A DNA stretch of 5,860 nucleotides. Source: Bacillota bacterium. GTDB lineage: Bacteria; Bacillota; Limnochordia; Darwinibacteriales; Darwinibacteriaceae. A model generated the notes under the pieces. That model saw only the letters and a list, made by a program, of their open reading frames with translations, had not been told where the DNA came from and made no database searches. The DNA lies in NCBI GenBank assembly GCA_012799535.1, contig JAAZLB010000073.1, positions 1-5,860 of the forward strand, given 5' to 3'. The stretch's first letter is position 1, and every line of letters begins with the position of its first letter. Shown here in pieces: positions 1 through 5,834 of this stretch. A program made the translations under genes and the position numbers.

Positions 1-1957
1 AAACAGCTCCTTGGCGACCAGGATGTAAGGAGGGATTCGAACCAACACCCCACTCAAGTTCGGAGGTTTTAGGTAAAACAAGCTCTAAAATCCCTTTTAA
101 GTCGTAAAAATCATAATTTTCTTCCACCTGTGCCCAGTTTGGTTCGTTCCGTAAACCCCAGAGCACCATAGCAGCTTTAAATTCTTCTTTAGGTTGCTTA
201 GTTACGGGTAGTTCACCTAAATAGGTTGCTCCCAGCTCAAAAAGGGCAACTCGCTTTTGCTGACGACTGGCATTAGTGCTTACGGCAGTAAGTAAACCGG
301 GTAAAAGACTATGACGTAAAGCGACCAAATCCTCAGAAATTGGGTTTTGCACCTCAATCATAGATTGGTTAAAACGGAGTAAGCGATCGTTATTATCGCT
401 ACGTCCAAAGCTATAGCTCATAGCTTCTTGTAAACCCGCACCCACTAACAGCTCTCGCATCTTGTCCATGACTTGGAGGCGATGGCTTTGCCCGCCGGTT
501 TCCACTAAATTGCCTGGTAAGGTACTAGGTATATTTTCCAAACCCCAGATGCGCACAATTTCCTCAATTAAGTCCGCTGTGATTTCCACATCACCTCTAT
601 GGGAAGGTACAGTGACTAGCCAGCGTTCATCAGAGATTTCCTCCACCTGAAACTCGAGACTTTCCAGAATTTGCACAACTGTTTGGCCGGAAATTTCCAC
701 ACCAAGAATGCGTTCAATTTCGGTTAGCTCTAGTTCAATAGTGGTTTTTTCAGTTCCCACCGCATCCACATCAATGTGGCCAGCATATATTACCGCTTGA
801 GCGTAGGTTTGCAAGAGATGGGCCGCCCTTTGGCTAGCAAAAATGGTGCCATGGGGGTCAATTCCCTTTTCAAACCGGGCGGAAGATTCCGAGCTTAAGC
901 CCAGGGCCCGACTGGTTCGGCGAATGTTCAAAGCAGAAAAATTCGCAGACTCTAGAAGAATGCTCGTGGAAGTTTCAGTCACTTCACTGTCTAGACCACC
1001 CATTACCCCCGCGATACATTTTGGAGCGTGAGCATCACAGATCACTAACATTTCAGGGGTTAATTTTCTAGTTTCTCCATCTAAAGTAACTATAGTTTCT
1101 CCAGACTTTGCAGTACGAATTACTAGCCTTCGTTCTCCCAACTTCTCATAATCAAAGGCATGGAGTGGTTGTCCCGTTTCTAGCATAACGTAGTTAGTGA
1201 TATCCACCACATTATTGATGGGCCGCATGCCAGCCGCCCTTAACCTAAACTGCATCCAAAGAGGTGACTCCCCAATGTCCACTTGTTCTAACAAGGTAGC
1301 AGTATACCGTGGACAAAGTTCTTGGTTTTCCACACTCACACTGGTGCGCTCCTCAATTGAAGTATCAAGAACTTTGTAATCGATTGAGGGAAATTTGACT
1401 TGTCCACCAGTGAGGGCTGCAACCTCCCGGGCAATCCCCAACATACTCATGCAGTCTGGTCTATTAGCATAAATAGAGACATCTAAAACCACGTCGTCTA
1501 AATCAAAGAGTTCATTTAGGGGCGTCCCAGGTAGTAAATCAGCTGGTAAAACCCATATACCTGAATCATCTTCTCCTAGGTCCAATTCATCCAATGAACA
1601 GATCATACCATTGGAAGTGACATTACGAATGGTTGTAGGGGCAATTTCCAAACCAGTGGGTAATCTAGCACCAGGTAAGGCTACCGCGACCTTTTGCCCA
1701 GTGGCCACATTAGGAGCACCACAAACGATGGTGTGTTTCCCTTGTTCACCCACATCTACTGTGCAAACCTTAAGATGATCTGCTTGGGGATGATCACTGG
1801 CTTCTTCAACCAAGCCTACATACACCTGATCTAAACCAGGTGCCACTGGCGCAATGCCTTCTACTTCTAATCCCGCCATGGTGAGGCGATCCGCTAGTTC
1901 TTGGGGCCCCCATGGGATTTCCACATATTCTTGTAACCAACGATAACTAACTAACAT
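1..1957 (-). CDS. pheT: Phenylalanine--tRNA ligase beta subunit, partial (3' end beyond left edge)
   Basis: Beta subunit of the alpha2beta2 cytosolic enzyme that charges tRNA-Phe with phenylalanine; this subunit contributes tRNA binding and editing of mischarged Tyr-tRNA. Starting from ATG at 1957, I translated 652 uninterrupted codons to the window edge; family members are usually about 800 residues, so the C-terminal ferredoxin-fold anticodon-binding domain is missing only because the window ends. Visible order: OB-fold tRNA-binding domain (HPQADHLKVC at 56-65, VCGAPNV 78-84, GMICS 117-121); B3/4 editing domain with NRPDC at 165-169, RPINNVVDITNYVMLE around 245-260 and GVMGG 317-321; B5 domain about 400-475 with SHRGD 452-456; catalytic-like core from about 495, with LHPGR at 644-648. 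The SD AGGGGGAG (1963-1970) overlaps the pheS stop codon and sits 5 nt before the ATG, so the two subunits are probably translationally coupled. It should share pheS T-box control. Confidence 0.98.
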   Translation of the reverse strand, partial: MLVSYRWLQEYVEIPWGPQELADRLTMAGLEVEGIAPVAPGLDQVYVGLVEEASDHPQADHLKVCTVDVGEQGKHTIVCGAPNVATGQKVAVALPGARLPTGLEIAPTTIRNVTSNGMICSLDELDLGEDDSGIWVLPADLLPGTPLNELFDLDDVVLDVSIYANRPDCMSMLGIAREVAALTGGQVKFPSIDYKVLDTSIEERTSVSVENQELCPRYTATLLEQVDIGESPLWMQFRLRAAGMRPINNVVDITNYVMLETGQPLHAFDYEKLGERRLVIRTAKSGETIVTLDGETRKLTPEMLVICDAHAPKCIAGVMGGLDSEVTETSTSILLESANFSALNIRRTSRALGLSSESSARFEKGIDPHGTIFASQRAAHLLQTYAQAVIYAGHIDVDAVGTEKTTIELELTEIERILGVEISGQTVVQILESLEFQVEEISDERWLVTVPSHRGDVEITADLIEEIVRIWGLENIPSTLPGNLVETGGQSHRLQVMDKMRELLVGAGLQEAMSYSFGRSDNNDRLLRFNQSMIEVQNPISEDLVALRHSLLPGLLTAVSTNASRQQKRVALFELGATYLGELPVTKQPKEEFKAAMVLWGLRNEPNWAQVEENYDFYDLKGILELVLPKTSELEWGVGSNPSLHPGRQGAV

Positions 1958-1968
1958 CAAGGCTCCCC

Positions 1969-2991
1969 CTAACTAGTAAATTGTTCTAAAAAACGAACGT
2001 CATTTTCAAATAATAAACGGATATCGTTAATCCCATACTTAAGCATAGCCATTCGTTCTACTCCCACACCAAAGGCGAAACCGGTCACCTCAGCGGGATC
2101 ATAACCAACTTTGACCAAAACTCTAGGATCAACCATACCAGCACCTAAAATCTCTAACCAACCAGTATCACTACAAACTCTACATCCATCACCTTTACAA
2201 ATGATGCAAGAGACATCTACTTCTGCACTTGGTTCGGTAAAAGGAAAGTAGCTAGGACGGAGGCGAATTTTCGTCTCTGGACCAAACATCTTCTCCGCGA
2301 ACAATTGCAGAGTCCCCTTTAGATCTGCGAACGTAATCCCTTTATCAACCACTAAACCCTCAATTTGGTGAAACATGGGAGAGTGGGTCACATCAGAGTC
2401 CGCCCGATAAACTTTTCCAGGAGCCACAATCCGAATTGGCGGTTCTTGCTTTTCCATGACATGAATCTGCACCGGTGAGGTCTGACTACGGAGCAACAAA
2501 TCCTCAGTAATGAAAAAGGTGTCTTGCATGTCCCGAGCTGGATGATCTGGAGGAATATTCAAGGCCTCAAAGTTGTAATAATCCCACTCTACCTCGGGGC
2601 CTTCTACTATTTCGTAACCCATTTCCATAAAAATGACTTTAGTCTCATTTATAATCTGGGTCACTGGGTGCAAGGTGCCTCTAGCCACCTTACGTCCAGG
2701 TAAGGTAATATCTAAACTTTCCCCCATGAGCCTCTCCTGCTCTTCAGCCGCGGACAGTTCAAGTTCCCGCGTTTTTAAGGCCTGTTCTAATTCATCACGG
2801 ACCTCATTAACTAATTTCCCGAATAGGGGCCGTTCTTCACTTGGCAATTGCCCCATACTTCGGAGAATCAGAGTTAACTCGCCTTTTTTGCCAAGATACT
2901 TGACCCGTGCTTGGTTTAATTCTTGCACAGTGGAAGCCTGTGAACAAGCTTCTAGTGCTGCAGTTTTGATTTCTTGTACTTGTGTCTGCAC
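1969..2991 (-). CDS. pheS: Phenylalanine--tRNA ligase alpha subunit
   Basis: Catalytic alpha subunit of Phe-tRNA synthetase (class II). At 340 residues it has the normal bacterial length. Residues 1-90 are the charged helical, coiled-coil-like arm that contacts tRNA. Class II core motifs follow: [21 protein letters not shown] region (140-160), [20 protein letters not shown] (177-196), the [12 protein letters not shown] segment (202-213), [15 protein letters not shown] (245-259), [10 protein letters not shown] (283-292) and the motif 3 region [14 protein letters not shown] (304-317). Four cysteines at 262, 265, 270 and 273 (CxxC-x4-CxxC) form a possible metal knuckle, a pattern common in Firmicutes PheS. 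The start is GTG, chosen because an ideal AGGAGGT (2998-3004) lies 6 nt upstream and the N-terminus fits the family. It is the first gene after the T-box leader, and pheT follows after 11 nt. Confidence 0.98.
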   Translation of the reverse strand: MQTQVQEIKTAALEACSQASTVQELNQARVKYLGKKGELTLILRSMGQLPSEERPLFGKLVNEVRDELEQALKTRELELSAAEEQERLMGESLDITLPGRKVARGTLHPVTQIINETKVIFMEMGYEIVEGPEVEWDYYNFEALNIPPDHPARDMQDTFFITEDLLLRSQTSPVQIHVMEKQEPPIRIVAPGKVYRADSDVTHSPMFHQIEGLVVDKGITFADLKGTLQLFAEKMFGPETKIRLRPSYFPFTEPSAEVDVSCIICKGDGCRVCSDTGWLEILGAGMVDPRVLVKVGYDPAEVTGFAFGVGVERMAMLKYGINDIRLLFENDVRFLEQFTS

Positions 2992-2997
2992 GACAAG

Positions 2998-3004
2998 ACC
3001 TCCT
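2998..3004 (-). promoter_or_regulatory. Ribosome binding site of pheS (fixes GTG start)
   Basis: AGGAGGT matches the 16S rRNA 3' end perfectly and lies 6 nt before GTG at 2991. It sits just past the T-box terminator U-tract, so it is transcribed only when the leader reads through. Confidence 0.9.
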
Positions 3005-3014
3005 TATTTTTCCT

Positions 3015-3061
3015 AAAAAAAACTTCCTGCATCCTAACCTAATGTTAGGGACGCAAGAAGT
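3015..3061 (-). terminator. T-box-controlled intrinsic terminator before pheS
   Basis: Arms at 3044-3061 and 3022-3038 pair over about 17 bp, with two G-U wobbles and one bulged base, around a 5-nt loop (3039-3043), followed by eight U residues (3015-3022). The 5' arm contains UCCCU, which can alternatively pair with AGGG of the T-box element (3073-3076) to make the antiterminator. The two folds exclude each other, as expected of a tRNA-sensing switch. Confidence 0.93.
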
Positions 3062-3272
3062 ACGTGGTACCACCCTAGTTGGCATCGACTTAAAAAAATT
3101 TAAGTGAGCCCGCTCAAATCCTATAACGGAGGAAACCGACAAAACCTACTCTTAGTTCAGTTTGTAGCTCAGGAGTGAATTCGACCTAAGTTTAGTTCCA
3201 GGAAGACTCTCAATCAACGGTCTTCCCTCCCTGTGGAGAACATAGATGTACTATTCTCCTTCATTGCCTTGA
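3015..3272 (-). promoter_or_regulatory. T-box riboswitch, phenylalanine (UUC specifier)
   Basis: Leader RNA that binds uncharged tRNA-Phe and lets transcription continue into pheST. The diagnostic T-box AGGGTGGTACCACG is at 3063-3076; its UGGU complements the ACCA acceptor end of a tRNA with discriminator A. Stem I is recognisable: AGGAG (3256-3260) pairs with CTCCT (3171-3175), the AGUA loop-E-type bulge is at 3249-3252, and an apical hairpin GGAAGAC/GTCTTCC (3220-3226 with 3201-3207) closes a 12-nt loop. The specifier loop reads GAA-TTC-A before CTCCTGAGC; TTC at 3177-3179 is a Phe codon followed by a purine, which matches the downstream genes. A 7-bp hairpin at 3088-3105 is in the stem III position. 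The 5' boundary is approximate, because the YqzL-like ORF ends at 3278 with no gap for a clear promoter. Confidence 0.95.
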
Positions 3273-3277
3273 TAAAA

Positions 3278-3388
3278 TCAAGCTAATGTTACCTTACTCA
3301 TTTCTAGTAATTGCCGATAGAGCAAATACGCCTGCACAGAACCGGTAGTTACGAAAATCTGCCAAACAACCTGAGGTGTTAAATGCAT
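3278..3388 (-). CDS. YqzL-like small protein
   Basis: A 36-residue ORF, MHLTPQVVWQIF..., with ATG at 3388 and TGA at 3278-3280. GGAGG lies 7 nt upstream of the ATG, and a strong promoter sits about 30 bp before that SD. The pattern W-x2-F-x2-TG-x3-AYLLYRQL (W9, F12, TG 15-16, AYLLYRQL 20-27) resembles my recollection of the YqzL-like family, short Firmicutes proteins of unknown function. The B. subtilis member is about 47 residues, so this one is short, with an abbreviated C-terminus. No signal peptide or clear membrane helix is seen; it is probably a small cytosolic helical protein. It lies between the methyltransferase and the pheST T-box, and its stop codon is almost at the base of T-box stem I. 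Family assignment rests on motif memory and could be wrong; coding status is supported by the promoter, SD and motif together. Confidence 0.72.
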   Translation of the reverse strand: MHLTPQVVWQIFVTTGSVQAYLLYRQLLEMSKVTLA

Positions 3389-3420
3389 ACCATAACCTCC
3401 ACGTTCAGTCTGTTGCCAAC

Positions 3421-3449
3421 ATTATAGCACAGATGTGGTACGGTTACAA
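3421..3449 (-). promoter_or_regulatory. Sigma-A-type promoter for the yqzL-like/T-box/pheST unit
   Basis: The -35 box TTGTAA (3444-3449) and a perfect -10 box TATAAT (3421-3426) are separated by exactly 17 bp. Transcription should begin near 3414, giving a 5' UTR of about 26 nt before the YqzL-like start. I see no comparable promoter between that ORF and the T-box, so this promoter probably also drives pheST. Confidence 0.8.
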
Positions 3450-3482
3450 TGATCGCAGGGCAAGAACAGATAATCCACCTTC

Positions 3483-4289
3483 TTATGCCAGCAGGGGTGG
3501 ATGAACGGAACCATTTTGGCGTAGTATTTCATAAAGCAACACACCTGCCGCCACAGAGGCATTAAGGGATTCAACAGGACCCATCAAAGGAATTTTCACT
3601 CTAAGGTTGGCCCTATCTCGAAAATCGGCGTGAACGCCCCTGGCTTCATTGCCAATTACAACCGCTAGGTCGCGTGGATAATTGGCCTCCCAATAATTTA
3701 CCGCATCTACCAAGTCCGCCACTACTAAAGCGGTTCCCCTAGAAGCTATAAGCTGCAAAACTGCCTCCCGACTGAAAAACCAATGGGGTAAGTGAAAGAT
3801 TGCGCCCATACTAGAACGCAAAACCTTAGGATTATATAAATCTACCGAACCATCCACAATTAATAACCCCTGAACACCAGCTCCCACCGCGGTACGTAGT
3901 AAGGTACCCATGTTACCAGGATCTTGAATTTCATCAGCAATCAAAAGTACCCCTTGGGTTTTTAAAGGCCAAGTTGGTTTATGTACAATAGCTACAACCC
4001 CTTGGGAGTTAACAGTATCAGTTAGTTCGGACAAAACCTGTTCAGTGCATTTCCAAAGGGGAATCTTTAATTCTTGAGCATGCTTCACAAGTTCTTGGCC
4101 CCGCGCTATACTTGATAATCGGTCTGTGAAATAAAGGCTATGTACTAAGCCAGTTTCTAAAGCCTCCTCAACAATGCGCACACCTTCTAGGTAAAAAAGG
4201 GCATCTTGATCCCGATATTTTTTTTGCTGCAGGCGCTTAGCCCATTTGATTTGTTCATTTTGTCTACTGGTGATCACTACTCGGTCCAC
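3483..4289 (-). CDS. TrmH/SpoU-family 23S rRNA 2'-O-methyltransferase (YsgA/RlmP-like)
   Basis: A SPOUT-class enzyme predicted to transfer a methyl group from SAM to a ribose 2'-OH in rRNA. The first 100 or so residues (ITSRQN at 6-11, EGVRIVEEAL at 35-44) match the SpoU substrate-binding domain. The knotted catalytic domain shows motif 1, DEIQDPGNMGTLLR (119-132), with its conserved Asn and Arg; motif 2, IGNEARG (212-218); and motif 3, IPLMGPVESLNASVAAG (233-249). B. subtilis ysgA (RlmP, Gm2553 of 23S rRNA) is also beside pheS, so orthology is likely, though the exact target base is inference. Start choice: a longer frame from GTG at 4328 exists, but that codon lies inside the rplT terminator. 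I prefer GTG at 4289 (268 aa), 7 nt after AGGGG; the adjacent GTG at 4292 is possible. The SD touches the terminator U-tract, so expression probably needs readthrough from infC-rpmI-rplT. Confidence 0.92.
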   Translation of the reverse strand: MDRVVITSRQNEQIKWAKRLQQKKYRDQDALFYLEGVRIVEEALETGLVHSLYFTDRLSSIARGQELVKHAQELKIPLWKCTEQVLSELTDTVNSQGVVAIVHKPTWPLKTQGVLLIADEIQDPGNMGTLLRTAVGAGVQGLLIVDGSVDLYNPKVLRSSMGAIFHLPHWFFSREAVLQLIASRGTALVVADLVDAVNYWEANYPRDLAVVIGNEARGVHADFRDRANLRVKIPLMGPVESLNASVAAGVLLYEILRQNGSVHPPLLA

Positions 4290-4293
4290 CACT

Positions 4294-4301
4294 TCACCCC
4301 T
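4294..4301 (-). promoter_or_regulatory. Ribosome binding site of the methyltransferase gene
   Basis: AGGGGTGA, whose AGGGG core is 7 nt before GTG at 4289. It decides against the longer frame starting at 4328. It begins at the very next base after the terminator U-tract. Confidence 0.75.
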
Positions 4302-4332
4302 AAAAAGAAAGACCGGGAGGATGTCCACCCGG
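4302..4332 (-). terminator. Intrinsic terminator after rplT
   Basis: CCGGGTGG (4325-4332) pairs with CCTCCCGG (4313-4320), with one U-U mismatch and an ACAU loop, followed by an interrupted U-tract (TCTTTCTTTTT, 4302-4312). It starts 15 nt after the rplT stop. The two C residues in the tract suggest it is leaky, which would allow the downstream methyltransferase gene to be transcribed. Confidence 0.88.
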
Positions 4333-4347
4333 AATTACTCATACAAA

Positions 4348-4695
4348 TTATTGTTTAGCAATGGCCACCAATTCAGCAAAGGCGTCTCCATCGTGTACAG
4401 CGATATCAGCTAAAACTTTCCGGTTGACTTCAACGCCGTTCTTTTTCAAACCATGAATGAACGCGTTATAAGACATACCATTCATGCGTGCCGCTGCATT
4501 AATGCGGGTAATCCACAATTTACGGAAATCACGCTTCTTAACCTTACGGTCACGATAGGCATAATTGCCGGACTTCATGACCTGTTGATTGGCTACACGA
4601 TATTTCTTGCTTTTATCACCATAATAACCCTTTGCTAGTTTAAGGGTCTTTTTACGCCTTTGGCGAGTTACGGTACCACCTTTAACTCTAGACAT
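4348..4695 (-). CDS. rplT: 50S ribosomal protein L20
   Basis: L20 binds 23S rRNA early in large-subunit assembly and, in studied bacteria, represses its own operon by binding the infC or rpmI mRNA. The 115-residue length is close to the usual 117-119. The basic N-terminal tail (1-60) contains RVKGG at 3-7 and [14 protein letters not shown] at 20-33. The family signature [18 protein letters not shown] spans about 53-70, followed by the globular RNA-binding C-domain with [17 protein letters not shown] at 4695 follows AGGAGG (4704-4709) by 8 nt. It lies 24 nt after rpmI in the same transcript and is followed by a terminator. Its probable regulatory target is the leader upstream of infC. Confidence 0.98.
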   Translation of the reverse strand: MSRVKGGTVTRQRRKKTLKLAKGYYGDKSKKYRVANQQVMKSGNYAYRDRKVKKRDFRKLWITRINAAARMNGMSYNAFIHGLKKNGVEVNRKVLADIAVHDGDAFAELVAIAKQ

Positions 4696-4719
4696 TGTCT
4701 GTTCCTCCTAATTAACCAT

Positions 4720-4917
4720 CTATTTGTACGGCAATAGCTCGTGAACGCGTTTTGTATCTGGCTTACTCGCCACTTGCCCGTGTCTTAGTTGACGCTTACG
4801 CTTGGAAGATTTTTTCTCTAAAATATGACTCTTGTGGGAACTATACTTGACTACTTTACCTGTCCCAGTCACTTTAAATCGTTTAGCAGCACCCCTATGG
4901 GTTTTCATTTTCGCCAT
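4720..4917 (-). CDS. rpmI: 50S ribosomal protein L35
   Basis: A small, very basic large-subunit protein of 65 residues, the standard length. The family signature [18 protein letters not shown] occupies residues 4-21, followed by the His/Lys-rich [19 protein letters not shown] and the C-terminal HELLPYK. The SD AGGAGGTG (4926-4933) overlaps the infC stop codon (TAG, 4932-4934), and the ATG is 8 nt further on, so translation is probably coupled to infC. It is the middle gene of infC-rpmI-rplT. Confidence 0.98.
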   Translation of the reverse strand: MAKMKTHRGAAKRFKVTGTGKVVKYSSHKSHILEKKSSKRKRQLRHGQVASKPDTKRVHELLPYK

Positions 4918-4931
4918 GGTTAAAACACCTC

Positions 4932-5495
4932 CTAATTGTTCGCTTCGACAGTCTCTGCTTGCTTAGTTTCCGCTTTTTGGCCGGTTTCTGTTCTGGGAGC
5001 CAAGACAGCAATCATCTGGCGACCTTCCAATTTAGGCGGACGTTCGACAACGGCTATTTCCTTCAACTGATTCGCTAAATCATCTAGTTTATCTTTGGCT
5101 AAATCAGAATGGACAATCTCTCTTCCCCGAAAACGCACCGAAACTTTTACCTTGTCACCGGATTTAATGAATCGTTCTGCTGCCCGTAATTTCACATCAA
5201 AATCATGGTCGTCAATTTTAGGACTCATGCGAATCTCCTTGACATTGACCACCTTTTGTTTCTTTTTGGCTGCCTTATCTCGCTTGCTTTGCTCATACCT
5301 ATGTTTACCATAGTCCATGATCCGGCACACGGGAGGTTTAGCATTAGGTGCCACCTCCACCAAATCCAATCCCCGCTCCCCAGCTATACCCAGCGCCTCC
5401 CTGGCACTCATAATCCCTAGCTGGTCTCCATTGGCATCCACTACTCGCACCTCGCGGGCTCGAATATCACCGTTTACTCTTAGTTCCTTGCTAAT
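4932..5495 (-). CDS. infC: Translation initiation factor IF-3 (AUU start)
   Basis: IF3 binds the 30S subunit, prevents premature 50S joining and checks start-codon and initiator-tRNA pairing. From the ATT at 5495 the product is 187 residues. The N-domain begins [19 protein letters not shown], matching the Geobacillus/Bacillus type; LDLVEVAP is at 43-50 and the signature region [15 protein letters not shown] at 57-71. A lysine-rich linker follows (71-82), then the C-domain with [17 protein letters not shown] (86-102), VRFRGRE (120-126) and [15 protein letters not shown] (153-167). The last 20 residues are a polar extension. A longer open frame runs back to ATG at 5612, but it crosses the leader terminator. 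GGAGGGG (5503-5509) is 7 nt before ATT, and AUU starts are well known for infC, where IF3 discriminates against its own start codon. It is the first gene of the operon. Confidence 0.96.
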   Translation of the reverse strand: MSKELRVNGDIRAREVRVVDANGDQLGIMSAREALGIAGERGLDLVEVAPNAKPPVCRIMDYGKHRYEQSKRDKAAKKKQKVVNVKEIRMSPKIDDHDFDVKLRAAERFIKSGDKVKVSVRFRGREIVHSDLAKDKLDDLANQLKEIAVVERPPKLEGRQMIAVLAPRTETGQKAETKQAETVEANN

Positions 5496-5502
5496 GGTGT
5501 CA

Positions 5503-5509
5503 CCCCTCC
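5503..5509 (-). promoter_or_regulatory. Ribosome binding site of infC (fixes the ATT start)
   Basis: GGAGGGG sits 7 nt upstream of ATT at 5495. No ATG, GTG or TTG in the correct frame lies at suitable spacing, which supports AUU as the start. Confidence 0.88.
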
Positions 5510-5527
5510 AGTAAATTAGTATTACAC

Positions 5528-5554
5528 AAAAAACGGATGGCATAAGCCACCCGT
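5528..5554 (-). terminator. Leader terminator upstream of infC
   Basis: ACGGGTGGC (5546-5554) pairs with GCCATCCGT (5533-5541) over 9 bp with one G-U pair, around a UUAU loop, followed by six or more U (5528-5533). It lies 33 nt before the infC start and must be bypassed for the operon to be expressed. Confidence 0.9.
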
Positions 5555-5677
5555 TCAATCCCGTAATGATCCTGCACGCAAGCAGGAAACCTACACCTCT
5601 GTAGGTACACATATCAGGACAACCTTGAAAACACTCAGTTACAAGGTGAGAAGCGGTGGCTTCTGCTTAACGATTGA

Positions 5678-5706
5678 AGTATAACATAGTATTTTTCCTG
5701 CGTCAA
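5678..5706 (-). promoter_or_regulatory. Sigma-A-type promoter of infC-rpmI-rplT
   Basis: -35 TTGACG (5701-5706), 17-bp spacer, -10 TATACT (5678-5683), with a TG one base upstream of the -10 (extended -10). Each box matches consensus at five of six positions. Transcription should start near 5671, exactly before the first leader hairpin. Confidence 0.87.
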
Positions 5707-5741
5707 GGGGATCATACGGAGAAAATGTCTATCTAGTGGTG

Positions 5742-5784
5742 GAAAAGCGATAATGTCTCATTAGAAGAAAAGGGATTATGTCCC
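5742..5784 (+). repeat. Two 18-bp direct repeats, GAAAAGSGATWATGTCYC
   Basis: Copies at 5742-5759 and 5767-5784 agree at 15 of 18 positions with a 25-bp period. A third, weaker copy shares GAAAATGTCT at 5721-5730, 28 bp before the second. They could be protein-binding sites, for example for a transposase at the element end. Confidence 0.7.
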
Positions 5785-5798
5785 GTCTTGAGAATTGA

Positions 5799-5827
5799 AC
5801 CTCGTTGATCTAACTTTAGAACGAGGT
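5799..5827 (+). repeat. 8-bp inverted repeat overlapping an SD
   Basis: ACCTCGTT (5799-5806) and AACGAGGT (5820-5827) are perfect complements around a 13-nt loop. The right arm contains the GAGGT of the SD for GTG at 5835, so RNA reading in from outside could hide the ribosome site. Confidence 0.65.
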
Positions 5828-5834
5828 GAATCTA

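Larger units (their letters stand above)
5496..5672 (-). promoter_or_regulatory. Structured infC leader, probable L20-leader attenuator
   Basis: A 5' UTR of about 175 nt between the promoter and infC. Hairpins seen in order: GAAGC/GCTTC with loop CACC (5650-5663); ACCTTG/CAAGGT just after it; ACCTAC/GTAGGT around an AGAGGT loop; TCCTGC/GCAGGA; then the terminator (5528-5554). The first hairpin contains AAGCCACC (5655-5662), an exact 8-nt complement of GGTGGCTT (5544-5551) in the terminator 5' arm and loop, giving a ready antiterminator. In B. subtilis, L20 represses infC-rpmI-rplT by promoting termination in such a leader, so I assign this role by position and structure. Which hairpins bind L20 cannot be told by eye. 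Confidence 0.75.

Noticed and set aside
462..1379. Plus-strand ORFs of about 60 codons inside pheT
   Set aside because: They oppose a continuous, motif-rich pheT frame, have no convincing SD, and their translations show no domain-like pattern.
1..1957. Possible frameshift or truncation in pheT
   Set aside because: The frame is open over 652 codons and the expected motifs occur at consistent residue positions; the missing end is due only to the window edge.
2633..3016. 127-codon plus-strand ORF over pheS
   Set aside because: It is antisense to the conserved pheS N-terminal half; its Ser/Arg-rich composition is typical of a shadow frame.
2837..3142. 101-codon minus-strand ORF across the T-box and the pheS start
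   Set aside because: It runs through the T-box and the terminator and overlaps pheS in another frame; the conserved RNA elements explain this DNA better.
3380..3394. Four-codon ORF (MVCI) just before the YqzL-like start
   Set aside because: Its ATG is only 2 nt from the SD core, too close for efficient initiation; a chance overlap is simpler.
3450..3482. Terminator after the methyltransferase gene
   Set aside because: Only a 5-bp AAGAA/TTCTT pairing with no stable stem or U-tract; readthrough into the next unit cannot be excluded.
4290..4328. Longer methyltransferase start (GTG at 4328)
   Set aside because: The codon is inside the rplT terminator hairpin, lacks an SD, and adds residues with no family match; GTG at 4289 is better placed.
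5496..5612. N-terminal extension of IF3 from ATG 5612 or 5543
   Set aside because: It is encoded by the structured leader and terminator; the IF3 family begins at the ATT-coded position, which has its own SD.
5721..5784. CRISPR-like array from the ATGTC repeats
   Set aside because: There are only two good copies with 3 of 18 mismatches and a 7-bp gap between copies; there is no spacer architecture.
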